NCBI GenBank assembly: GCA_035493895.1
Contig: DATJHM010000153.1
Coordinates: 1 to 14,975 of the forward strand
Direction: 5' to 3'
Length of the DNA stretch: 14,975 bases
Source of the DNA: DATJHM01 sp035493895
Lineage (GTDB): Bacteria > Chloroflexota > Ktedonobacteria > Ktedonobacterales > Ktedonobacteraceae
The notes below the pieces were generated by a model. It saw only the letters and a program-made list of their open reading frames with translations. It did not search any database and was not told where the DNA came from. The translations under genes were made by a program, and so were the position numbers. Shown piece by piece: positions 8,138-14,866 of this stretch. Each line of letters opens with the position of its first letter. Position 1 is the stretch's first letter.

Positions 8138-8377
8138 TTAGCAATGACCGCCGCGGTGACCGTTCCAACCCCAACCCCAGCTACCCCAGCGACCACCCCA
8201 GTTGCCGCCCCAGTGACCACCCCAGTTGCCACCACGATGACCGCCCCAATTGCCCCGAGCGCCGCTGATCTGCGCGAGATCTGCATCGCTGAGCTCTACT
8301 CCAGCCTGATCATTCATACGCTCTTGCATATTCTGATTTTCGACTTCTATTGTCAGACGATTGATGTCTTGCTGCAT
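8138..8377 (-). CDS. Putative RiPP precursor peptide, Gly/Trp/His-rich core
   Basis: The 79-residue product has two parts. Residues 1-40 are a hydrophilic, acidic leader ending in ELSDADLAQISGA (28-40), very like the ELxDxxLxxIxGG leaders cleaved after a double-glycine-type site in class II bacteriocins and related RiPPs. Residues 41-79 have 17 Gly, 8 Trp, 4 His, 4 Arg, 4 Asn, one Ser (66) and a C-terminal Cys (79). The core begins with three octapeptide units of pattern (R/G)GNWGG(H/R)(R/W), then GSWGWGW and ends GHRGGHC. The start at 8377 is chosen because AAGGAGA lies 9 nt upstream; a longer frame to 8455 has no such site and would cover the promoter. It has its own promoter and terminator and sits between two MalT-like regulators on the same strand. 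No maturase, peptidase or transporter is visible here. A simple Gly-rich secreted or metal-binding peptide is the alternative. Confidence 0.78.
   Translation of the reverse strand: MQQDINRLTIEVENQNMQERMNDQAGVELSDADLAQISGARGNWGGHRGGNWGGHWGGNWGGRWGSWGWGWNGHRGGHC
8187..8258. repeat. Three 24-bp tandem repeats inside the RiPP-like core
   Basis: Units at 8187-8210, 8211-8234 and 8235-8258 each encode one octapeptide of the core. Units 1 and 2 match at 21 of 24 bases, units 2 and 3 at 18 of 24. The in-frame period suggests that the core has grown by duplication and may vary in length among strains. Confidence 0.85.
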
Positions 8378-8419
8378 TTTTTTAATTCTCCTTGCGATTC
8401 CAAAAAATTTACTTTTGAA

Positions 8420-8447
8420 ATCATAATATGATTGATTTTTTAAGCAA
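8420..8447 (-). promoter_or_regulatory. Promoter candidate of the RiPP-like gene
   Basis: TTGCTT (8442-8447) and TATGAT (8420-8425) lie 16 bp apart on the minus strand, giving a leader of about 35 nt before the AAGGAGA-ATG start. Further upstream a GTA trinucleotide repeats four times (8480-8491). No obvious palindromic operator is present. Confidence 0.55.
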
Positions 8448-8624
8448 CCCTGCATATGTATTATGTCGTGTTCCTTAACGTAGTAGTAGTATAGACCCCT
8501 GTAGAAAGTTACACATCACCCGGAAGAGGGATTGATCCGCTAGTGCCGAGGGTAAACTTTGGTGCTACGGTGATTACCCCTGCGCCCATCATCCTGTTGC
8601 CGCGCCAGGGTATGGAGTGGATGA

Positions 8625-11378
8625 TTACGTGGTTCCTGACAATAAATCCAGATCATGGGCCCGCGCGACCACCTGTACACGGTTTTTTACTCCCAATTTG
8701 TTGTAGATATGATACATATGGCGCTTGACGGTATCCACGGCAATCACCAGCCGTTCAGCAATCTCCTGATTGGATTTGCCCAGTGCTACCAGTTGCAGCA
8801 CCTCACGTTCCCGCTCACTCAACGGATCGAGCAATTGCGCCTGTGGGCTCTCGTCTGATGGGTCGGTTGAGAGATCGTCCTGGAAGGCGGCCAGCAAAGA
8901 GTCAAGATAGGGCGTCGAGCCATAGCGCTGCTGCTGCTCCCGTAATCTCATCAGTAAACGCTTCATTGATATGCCCTCTTCGACAAAACTGCGAATAAAA
9001 CCTTCCGGCTCTGCTACCCGCACTGCGCGTGCAAGTGCCGTAAGGGCCTGTTGTTCCTGATGCTGCATTGACCATGCCAGGGCTTCCAGACAGAGCATTT
9101 CAACGAGATCGTCAATACGCTCCCCCGACTCCGCCTGCGAGAAAAGAGGGGCCAGCAAAGAGAGCGTCTCATCGGGTTGAGCCAGCGCAAGGGCAACCCG
9201 GGCGCGCGCGATATCCTCACGCTCCCGGACGAATGGCTCGTGCGGACGTGGACTCTGCATGAGCTTACGCACGAACAACTGCGCGCGCCCTTCCTCCCCT
9301 CTCGCCAGCCAGAGACGGATTTGCAGAGGTGTCAGAAAGAGTGTACGCAGCCGCTCGAAATTGGTCTGCTCAAATGCCGGTTGTGCTTGTTCAAGGAGCG
9401 CATTGGCGTCCTCGAGCTTCCCTTGTGCCAGAAAGATACGCGCCTGCACTAGCGCAATTTCATGCAGATGTCCGGTCAGGCCCGCATCTTCCGCATATTG
9501 GCGACTCTGGTTGGCAAGTGCAAGCGCTTCATCCAATCTGTCCCATTCGCGCAGAATATCAGCCTGCCGCGTATAAATGCCGCTCAATTGCGAGACGAGC
9601 GTATTCCCCGGCGCACCCTCACGCTCGATAATTTGCTGGAAAAGCTGCCAGGCCGCGTGCAATTTTCCCGCCAGGTACAGCGTGGTAGCCGCGCAGTACT
9701 GATAAAAGAGCGTATCACCCGCGTTGCCTGCGTTCTGGCTAATACGCGTTGCATCCAGAAATTGTTGCGTCGCGGGGACGGACTGACCGCGGAAGAGGGC
9801 GATGTAGCCCTGAATAAAATGCAGACGTGCACAAACGCCGTGTTGCGGCGACACATACGAATATGCGCGCTCGGCCAGGTCCTGCGCTTTCTGGTCGTCT
9901 CCATGCGTCACGGCCAACGTCGCCTGGGCGATGAGCACTTCGGCAAGCAAACGTTCATGCGCGGGTCGTGTGGCCGGTGAAACAGGCTCTCCTTCAGATG
10001 TATCTTCGGAGAGCAGGGCCGTCGCGCCGTTTTCAGCGAGGAGCAGCCAGCGCTCTTGTTGCGTGGAAAGCGGATCGGCTACCTTGAGCGCCTGCGCGTA
10101 AGCAAGACACAGTTGAGGACGAGTATGAATCTCTTGCAGGGGAAATGCTTCAATCCAACGTCGTATCGTGCGCGGCTCACATTGCACATAGGTACTCTGC
10201 ACGATCTCTTCTATCATCTCTGCTGCTTTTGACCATGCATGCGCACGCAGGGCATATTCAATTGCCTCACGCGTGTTCCCCTGCTTGAGATACCAGGAAC
10301 TGGCACGCAGCAGCAAAACATCTACCATTTCACGCTTTTTGCGTTTCAAGAGCGTACGCAAAGCGCCCGCGAAGAGGTTGTGATAGCGATACCAGCGCCG
10401 TTCGGAGTCCAGTGCGACGAGAAAGAGGTTATGGCGCTCTAACTCTTCCAGAAATTTCTGACTGTCTGTCTCTTGCAAAAGGGCATCGCAGAGCGGGGCC
10501 GAGAGCTGATCTAAAATGGATGTATAAAGCAGAAAATGTTGCAGCGGCTCGGATTGTTGCGCCAGCACCTCGTCGGTCAGGTAATCCAGAATATAGTGCT
10601 GACTGCCACTTAATTCTTCAAGTACGATGCCGGGCTCGTTGTGCCCTTGCAGGATAAGACCCAGAAGCTGCAAACCGACCAGCCAGCCTTCTGTGCGCCC
10701 GAAGACTTGCTGGAATGCACTCTCGGAAAGCGAGATATCAAGCACCTCGTTCAAGAATGTCATCGCTTCTTCAGGCGTACAACGCAACTGTTCGGTGTGA
10801 ATTTCCAGCATCTGATCGCGCCCACGCAGGCGCGAAAGAGGCAGTGGAGGATCGACCCGCGTGGCAATGAGCAGATGACAGCAAGGGGGCAGATGCTCTA
10901 TAAAGAAGGTGAGCAATGCATGAATTGCCTGTTCGGTAATCAAATGATAGTCGTCCAGGACAAGTAAGATTTGCTCCTGGCACTCTGCTAAAATATTGAT
11001 GAGGGCTTTGATAATAGATTGCAATGCGGGGGCCGTTTGCTGCTGCAACAGGGCGAGCAATTCGCTAAAGTGTCCAGGTAGCTGGTGCTCCAGTGCTGAA
11101 AGTACGTAGCTCCAGAAGCGGACTGTATCATTATCTCCCTCATCCAAAGAAACCCAGGCAACACAGGGCTCGCGCTCAGGAAGCGATTGCACCCAGGTTG
11201 CCACCAGCGTTGTTTTGCCAAAGCCTGCCGGGGCAGAAATGAGCGTAATCGGGCGCAATAAACTGGCGTTGAGTAGCTGCTCGGTTAAACGGTGACGCAG
11301 AATCACGGGATGGGAGGAAACCGGAACGAAGAATTTGGTGCTCAGGAACTCCTCTCGATAGTGGGGCACGACATTCAT
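8625..11378 (-). CDS. MalT-like LuxR-family regulator (ATPase-TPR-HTH), copy 3
   Basis: This 917-residue paralogue has Walker A APAGFGKTT (49-57), Walker B LLVLDDYH (138-145), ATRVDPPLPLSRLRG and the shared YILDYLTDEVL segment. The central part is TPR-like. The LuxR HTH occupies about 853-917 with DTVKRHMYHIYNKLGV. The start at 11378 has GAGGAG 12 nt upstream plus a closer AAGAAGA; MNVVPHYREEF precedes the STKFFVP motif that aligns with the N-termini of the other two (ATKLFKP, ATKFFIP), supporting this start. It is transcribed toward the RiPP-like gene, 247 bp away, with no convincing terminator between, so read-through into that gene is possible. It is the copy best placed to influence the RiPP-like gene, but this is only positional evidence. 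Confidence 0.9.
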   Translation of the reverse strand: MNVVPHYREEFLSTKFFVPVSSHPVILRHRLTEQLLNASLLRPITLISAPAGFGKTTLVATWVQSLPEREPCVAWVSLDEGDNDTVRFWSYVLSALEHQLPGHFSELLALLQQQTAPALQSIIKALINILAECQEQILLVLDDYHLITEQAIHALLTFFIEHLPPCCHLLIATRVDPPLPLSRLRGRDQMLEIHTEQLRCTPEEAMTFLNEVLDISLSESAFQQVFGRTEGWLVGLQLLGLILQGHNEPGIVLEELSGSQHYILDYLTDEVLAQQSEPLQHFLLYTSILDQLSAPLCDALLQETDSQKFLEELERHNLFLVALDSERRWYRYHNLFAGALRTLLKRKKREMVDVLLLRASSWYLKQGNTREAIEYALRAHAWSKAAEMIEEIVQSTYVQCEPRTIRRWIEAFPLQEIHTRPQLCLAYAQALKVADPLSTQQERWLLLAENGATALLSEDTSEGEPVSPATRPAHERLLAEVLIAQATLAVTHGDDQKAQDLAERAYSYVSPQHGVCARLHFIQGYIALFRGQSVPATQQFLDATRISQNAGNAGDTLFYQYCAATTLYLAGKLHAAWQLFQQIIEREGAPGNTLVSQLSGIYTRQADILREWDRLDEALALANQSRQYAEDAGLTGHLHEIALVQARIFLAQGKLEDANALLEQAQPAFEQTNFERLRTLFLTPLQIRLWLARGEEGRAQLFVRKLMQSPRPHEPFVREREDIARARVALALAQPDETLSLLAPLFSQAESGERIDDLVEMLCLEALAWSMQHQEQQALTALARAVRVAEPEGFIRSFVEEGISMKRLLMRLREQQQRYGSTPYLDSLLAAFQDDLSTDPSDESPQAQLLDPLSEREREVLQLVALGKSNQEIAERLVIAVDTVKRHMYHIYNKLGVKNRVQVVARAHDLDLLSGTT

Positions 11379-11442
11379 TCTTCTTCTTTACTCCTCTGAG
11401 AGATAGGTAATTGTGTAATTTTTTTCTTTTTCATATCTTTCT

Positions 11443-11471
11443 ATTATATGAAAAAATAATACCTTATGCAT
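11443..11471 (-). promoter_or_regulatory. Promoter candidate of regulator copy 3
   Basis: A perfect -10 hexamer TATAAT (11443-11448) lies on the minus strand about 65 bp before the start codon. At 17 bp upstream is only ATGCAT (11466-11471), a weak -35, so an activator may be needed. A TATTAT/ATAATA inverted repeat overlaps the -10. Confidence 0.45.
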
Positions 11472-11561
11472 AGAGGAAAATGTCGCGCTAAAGATCAGGA
11501 GTTTTTATTTTATTTTAGTATCAATTGAGTATCCATTCTTCTTGAATTCTTGCACTGTATA

Positions 11562-11589
11562 GAAATAAGCGCTAATCAGCGCTTATTTC
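11562..11589 (-). terminator. Hairpin after the aquaporin gene, probable terminator
   Basis: GAAATAAGCGC (11562-11572) and GCGCTTATTTC (11579-11589) form a perfect 11-bp stem with a 6-nt loop, starting 27 bp beyond the aquaporin stop. The arm ends in TTATTTC rather than a clean T-tract, so termination strength is uncertain. Confidence 0.6.
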
Positions 11590-11616
11590 CAGAGAATGCG
11601 TATGATACCGTTTTCC

Positions 11617-12429
11617 CTAGCTGGCCGTGGCCCGATTACGGGCAGGCAGGATGAAGAATTCGTACAGGAGTGCAGCGATGATGCCACCGATGATCGGCCC
11701 GATCCAGTAGACGAGCTGATTCTGCCAGAAACCGCCAGCCAGGGCGGGACCAAAGGCGATCGCCGGATTCATCGCGGCACCCGTCAGGGCTCCGCCAGCC
11801 AGAATATCGAAGAGGACGGTGAAGCCAATGCCAAATCCTCCGATTTTGGGGGCGCGCGGATCGACTGCTGTCCCGAAGACTGCTAGCAGCAAGAAGAATG
11901 TGAGCACTGCTTCAATGAGAATGCCTGTGCCGAAAGAGATGCCGGGGGCCAGCGCGGGCGTACCAAGATGCGTCGCCTGCCAGACCGCGGTCGGGAATAT
12001 TGCGCGTAGGAGCAGGCCGCCAAGCGTACCTCCCACGAGCTGAGCAACAATATATAAGAGCGCTTTGAGCGGTGTGATGTGTCTGGTAACACACAAACCG
12101 ATGGTTACCGCTGGATTGAAATGACCACCTGATGTTGCACCAAAGATGCAGATCATAATTGCCAGAACCAATCCATGGGCCAGAGCAATGCCTAATAAAC
12201 CAGTCGTATTTGCTGGCAGACCATTGACGACAATTGATCCTGCCCCGATAAAGACAAATGCGAACATCCCGACCAACTCGGCCAGTACTGGCTTGACATA
12301 TTCATCATTGACGTCCTGTTGCATTGCAACCTCATCATGCTGATTTCGCCGATTTGGGACTCCACCGTTGACCTGCCTCGAGGGATCTACTGTTGTCTGC
12401 ATTGGTTGGTTTATTAATTCGCTACTCAT
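11617..12429 (-). CDS. Aquaporin (MIP family), TIP-like selectivity filter
   Basis: With the start at 12429 the product is 270 residues. It has the two MIP boxes SGGHFNPAV (100-108) and AAMNPAIAF (218-226), six predicted membrane helices between about 46 and 262, and a hydrophilic N-terminal tail of about 45 residues. The residue after the second NPA is Ile224, where most aquaporins have the filter arginine. His85 in helix 2 (ALAHG) lies 14 residues before SGGH, the same spacing as the filter His of plant TIPs, and ILAGGALTGAAMNPA is also TIP-like. TIP1-type channels pass water, urea and peroxide, so a peroxide or small-solute role is plausible. The start is preceded by AAAGAAAGAAG 4 nt upstream; the longer frame to 12507 would run through the promoter. 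The gene is divergent from the catalase. Confidence 0.88.
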   Translation of the reverse strand: MSSELINQPMQTTVDPSRQVNGGVPNRRNQHDEVAMQQDVNDEYVKPVLAELVGMFAFVFIGAGSIVVNGLPANTTGLLGIALAHGLVLAIMICIFGATSGGHFNPAVTIGLCVTRHITPLKALLYIVAQLVGGTLGGLLLRAIFPTAVWQATHLGTPALAPGISFGTGILIEAVLTFFLLLAVFGTAVDPRAPKIGGFGIGFTVLFDILAGGALTGAAMNPAIAFGPALAGGFWQNQLVYWIGPIIGGIIAALLYEFFILPARNRATAS

Positions 12430-12463
12430 AATACTTCTTTCTTTGTACATACATATTGCTACA

Positions 12464-12492
12464 AACATAGTGAATAGATGATTTTTCAGTAA
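12464..12492 (-). promoter_or_regulatory. Weak promoter candidate of the aquaporin gene
   Basis: TTACTG (12487-12492) and TATGTT (12464-12469) are 17 bp apart on the minus strand, 34 bp before the chosen start. An alternative pair with -10 TATGTA lies closer to the gene. Neither is strong. Confidence 0.3.
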
Positions 12493-12556
12493 GGAAGAGG
12501 TTCTCACTCTTCACATGCTGTATGTAACACTGTAAGACGGAGACGAAAGTCGTGCC

Positions 12557-12634
12557 ATCACCCCGAAGTGGGAATACCGGGAAATCCCACTTCGGTACCA
12601 TCAACGTCCGCTGCCTTTTCCACTTCGGGGTGAT
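12557..12634. promoter_or_regulatory. Mutually exclusive hairpins between aquaporin and catalase
   Basis: The first arm (12557-12573) can pair in two ways. ATCACCCCGAAGTGG (12557-12571) matches its exact complement at 12620-12634, a 15-bp stem. The overlapping CCGAAGTGGGA (12563-12573) matches TCCCACTTCGG at 12585-12595, an 11-bp stem. Both cannot form at once. The structure lies about 95 bp upstream of the catalase -35, so it would be in a transcript only if another promoter reads through. It may be a dispersed palindromic element or a regulatory structure. Confidence 0.6.
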
Positions 12635-12693
12635 ATCTTTTCTCTTATTTCTCAGGTAGACTGTGCTCACCGTGAGAAAATAAATCACTGGCC

Positions 12694-12714
12694 CCTCTCG
12701 AAATGTCCGAGAGG
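12694..12714. promoter_or_regulatory. Small inverted repeat upstream of the catalase promoter
   Basis: CCTCTCG (12694-12700) and CGAGAGG (12708-12714) form a perfect 7-bp inverted repeat with a 7-nt centre, 14 bp before the catalase -35. The half-sites are one helical turn and a half apart (14 bp start to start), so a DNA-bound activator site is possible. Confidence 0.4.
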
Positions 12715-12728
12715 AAATGTAGCAAAGA

Positions 12729-12758
12729 TTGTCAAATTGTTAATTTGAAAAATATATT
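12729..12758 (+). promoter_or_regulatory. Catalase promoter with overlapping palindrome
   Basis: TTGTCA (12729-12734) and TATATT (12753-12758) are 18 bp apart, 39 bp before the catalase ATG. The spacer holds CAAATT-GTT-AATTTG (12733-12747), a perfect 6-3-6 palindrome. It can also be read as a 7-1-7 repeat with one mismatch, the geometry of PerR/Fur-type boxes, although the sequence is not a close match to the Bacillus PerR consensus. A repressor bound here would block RNA polymerase. Confidence 0.55.
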
Positions 12759-12797
12759 AGGGAAATAGTAGAGCTAAGAATTGGAGAATTATATTCT

Positions 12798-14300
12798 ATG
12801 AGTGATCAACACGATCAACGGCCACCAGTCACAACCAATGATTCGGGCATTCCTACGGCAAGCGATGACCATTCGCTTTCTGTGGGCCCCAATGGACCCC
12901 TTCTGCTGCAAGACTACTACCTGGTTGAGAAGTTAGCGCAGTTCAACCGCGAGCGTGTTCCTGAGCGTGTTGTGCATGCGCGAGGGACAGGTGCCTTTGG
13001 CTATTTTGAGCTAGCCGCTGATGTGTCCCGGTGGACCAAAGCTGCTTTCCTCAATGGCGTCGGGAAGCGCACGCCTCTCGTGATTCGTTTCTCGACCGTT
13101 GCCGGTGAACTGGGCTCCGCTGATACGGTGCGTGATCCACGTGGTTTCGCCGTCAAATTCTACACGGAAGAGGGGAACTACGATCTGGTCGGAAACAATA
13201 CGCCGATCTTTTTCATTCGCGATACCATTAAGTTCCCCGATTTCATCCATTCGCAGAAGCGTGTCCCGAGCACGGGTCTCCCGAGCCATAGTGCGCAGTG
13301 GGATTTCTGGACGCTATACCCTGAGTCTGCTCATCAGGTGACCTATCTGATGACTGATCGTGGGACGCCTCGCACTTTACGCCACATGAATGGGTATGGG
13401 AGCCACACGTACATGTGGATCAATGCGCGAGGCGAGAAGTTCTGGGTGAAATACCACTTCATCAGTGAACAGGGCGTGGAGAACTTCACCGATGCAGAGG
13501 CAGGGGCTATGGCGGGTCAGGACCCGAACTTCCATCGCCGCGATCTGATTGAGGCGATCAATCGGAAGGACTATCCATCCTGGCAGTTGAAGGTGCAGAT
13601 CATGCCCTACGAGGATGCTGCTACTTATCACTTTAATCCCTTCGATCTGACCAAGATCTGGCCGCACAGTGACTACCCGTTGATCACGATTGGTCGCATG
13701 GTTCTTGATCGCAATCCGGCGAATATGTTCAACGATATTGAGCAACTTGCTTTGTCACCCGCCAACATGGTCCCTGGTATTGCTGCCAGCCCGGATAAGA
13801 TGTTGCAGGGCCGCATCTTCAGCTATCCGGATGCGCACCGCTATCGCATCGGCACCAACTACAATCAGTTGCCGGTCAACCAGCCCCAGAGCGAAGTGCA
13901 CAACTACAATAAAGATGGCGCAATGAGCTACCGCCACAATGGCGACCAGCCTCACTATTCGCCGAACACGTTCAATGGTCCTCAGGTCGATGCTCAGCGC
14001 TATGGCGAGCCTGAGGGTGTGGCGGTCAGTGGTGAGATGATGCGTACTGCATACACGCTACGTGCTGACGACAACGACTTTATTCAGCCAGGCAATCTCT
14101 ACCGTCACGTGCTGAGCGAGACGGAGAAAGAGCATCTGGTCACCAATATTGTTGCCCATATGAGCCAGGGGGTTGACCGTGCTCTACAGGAGCGCGCCAT
14201 TAAAACATACTGGTCCCAGGTCGATCCAGAACTGGGCCAGCGCGTAGCCCGGGGCCTGGGTCTCCAGGTCCGATCCGCACAGCCCGCTTCAGCTGACTAA
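12798..14300 (+). CDS. Monofunctional heme catalase, small-subunit type
   Basis: The 500-residue product disproportionates hydrogen peroxide to water and oxygen in the cytoplasm. The distal His60 lies in VVHARGTGAFGYF (58-70) and the catalytic Asn133 in LVGNNTPIFFIRD (130-142); their spacing of 73 equals that of bovine catalase. The proximal heme ligand is Tyr343 in GRIFSYPDAHRYR (338-350), with Arg339 ahead of it. There is no signal peptide and no C-terminal flavodoxin-like domain, so it is a small-subunit, probably clade 3, enzyme. All key residues are present and the length is normal. The start at 12798 follows GGAGA by 10 nt. It is monocistronic, closed by a strong terminator at 14336, and diverges from a TIP-like aquaporin that could admit its substrate. 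Confidence 0.97.
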   Translation: MSDQHDQRPPVTTNDSGIPTASDDHSLSVGPNGPLLLQDYYLVEKLAQFNRERVPERVVHARGTGAFGYFELAADVSRWTKAAFLNGVGKRTPLVIRFSTVAGELGSADTVRDPRGFAVKFYTEEGNYDLVGNNTPIFFIRDTIKFPDFIHSQKRVPSTGLPSHSAQWDFWTLYPESAHQVTYLMTDRGTPRTLRHMNGYGSHTYMWINARGEKFWVKYHFISEQGVENFTDAEAGAMAGQDPNFHRRDLIEAINRKDYPSWQLKVQIMPYEDAATYHFNPFDLTKIWPHSDYPLITIGRMVLDRNPANMFNDIEQLALSPANMVPGIAASPDKMLQGRIFSYPDAHRYRIGTNYNQLPVNQPQSEVHNYNKDGAMSYRHNGDQPHYSPNTFNGPQVDAQRYGEPEGVAVSGEMMRTAYTLRADDNDFIQPGNLYRHVLSETEKEHLVTNIVAHMSQGVDRALQERAIKTYWSQVDPELGQRVARGLGLQVRSAQPASAD

Positions 14301-14335
14301 ATTTGTGTAATGAAGAGCTGACAAGAGAAAAACGC

Positions 14336-14373
14336 AGGGGATAGCAGAGCAATCTGCCATCCCCTACTCTTTT
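14336..14373 (+). terminator. Rho-independent terminator of the catalase gene
   Basis: AGGGGATAGCAGA (14336-14348) and TCTGCCATCCCCT (14353-14365) form a 13-bp stem with one mismatch and a GCAA tetraloop, followed by ACTCTTTT. It lies 35 bp after the catalase stop. Confidence 0.9.
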
Positions 14374-14408
14374 AGACAAGAAACACTTTTCAGCTAAAAG
14401 AGTAGCTG
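14364..14408. repeat. Overlapping inverted repeats behind the terminator
   Basis: CTACTCTTTTAG (14364-14375) has an exact complement at 14394-14405, a 12-bp stem that uses the T-tract of the catalase terminator. The right arm also takes part in a second hairpin, CAGCTA (14391-14396) with TAGCTG (14403-14408). The three structures compete with one another. Confidence 0.7.
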
Positions 14409-14596
14409 AATGGCGTCCGCGAACTCCCTCGATTCCGCTCGCTCCGCAGATGTGGCGCGCCGCCCTTCCCACGGTTTCGCGTGCCACAGAAAACGTGTGC
14501 CATGACCTTTGACGGCGTCCCACTGGTCTGTCAAGCGTCATTGCATCTTTTCTCCCACCAGGAACACGCGCTCGAGAAGCGCGTATGAGGGCGAGA
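14409..14596. other. Spacer with no recognised gene
   Basis: No family is recognised. A minus-strand frame ends at a TAG at 14394 and stays open up to a TGA at 14511-14513. It reads like protein (for example RFLWHAKPWEGRRATSAERA), but is only about 38 codons, lacks an ATG and a placed ribosome binding site, and is probably chance or a relic. ACGCGCT (14566-14572) and AGCGCGT (14578-14584) form a 7-bp hairpin. Confidence 0.35.
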
Positions 14597-14756
14597 TGGC
14601 CGGGGGGGGCCGCGGACCGGCATCAAGCCCGGTCCCTACCTGTGGTGTTTTGCGGCTCGCCTCGTCTTTGGCAAGAGTGCGCCGATGGTCCCAATCCTCG
14701 AAGAATGGCAGAGGTAGGGACCGGGCTTTATGCCGGTCCACGGCCCCCTCGGCCAA
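14597..14756. repeat. Extragenic palindromic element B, same family as element A
   Basis: The outer arms (about 14597-14644 and 14709-14756) are complementary; over 14614-14641 versus 14712-14739 they match at 27 of 28 positions. Each arm folds on itself: GGACCGG (14614-14620) pairs with CCGGTCC (14629-14635) around CATCAAGC, followed by CTACCTGTG. A 33-bp stretch of the left arm matches element A at 25 positions. The ~70-nt centre carries GGCAAGAGTGCGCCGATGG, similar to the centre of element A and in the same orientation. The open frames here are by-products of the GC-rich palindrome. Confidence 0.8.
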
Positions 14757-14788
14757 TTCTCCCCTCAGGTTGATGCGTATTGGTCGCG

Positions 14789-14866
14789 GACAAGCAGCGA
14801 CTCTACGGGATTGATGGGAGATTCTCCTTATTTACGTGACATTGCAGACAAGCGGCGACTCTACGG
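14789..14866. repeat. 20-bp direct repeat with one mismatch
   Basis: GACAAGCAGCGACTCTACGG (14789-14808) recurs at 14847-14866 with one A-to-G change, 58 bp start to start. The second copy includes the stop codon and last codon of the gene at the right edge. The 38 bp between the copies contain no inverted repeat that would mark an insertion sequence. Confidence 0.85.

Noticed and set aside
8093..8431. Plus-strand frame rich in Thr, Pro and Ala over the RiPP-like gene
   Set aside because: It is the complement of the 24-bp repeats, without a ribosome binding site; the minus strand has promoter, ribosome binding site, leader motif and terminator.
8378..8455. Longer 105-residue version of the RiPP-like gene
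   Set aside because: AAGGAGA stands 9 nt before the ATG at 8377, and the longer frame covers the promoter candidate at 8420-8447.
8541..8624. A terminator after regulator copy 3
   Set aside because: Only a loose GGGTAA/TTACCC pairing is visible, without a T-tract; I do not call a terminator.
12430..12507. Upstream extension of the aquaporin to a 296-residue protein
   Set aside because: The added 26 residues run through the likely promoter, lack a ribosome binding site at their start and are not expected for MIP proteins; the start at 12429 has a purine-rich site at usable spacing.
14538..14773. Short frames over element B on both strands
   Set aside because: They follow a GC-rich palindrome, read similarly in both directions and resemble no protein family.
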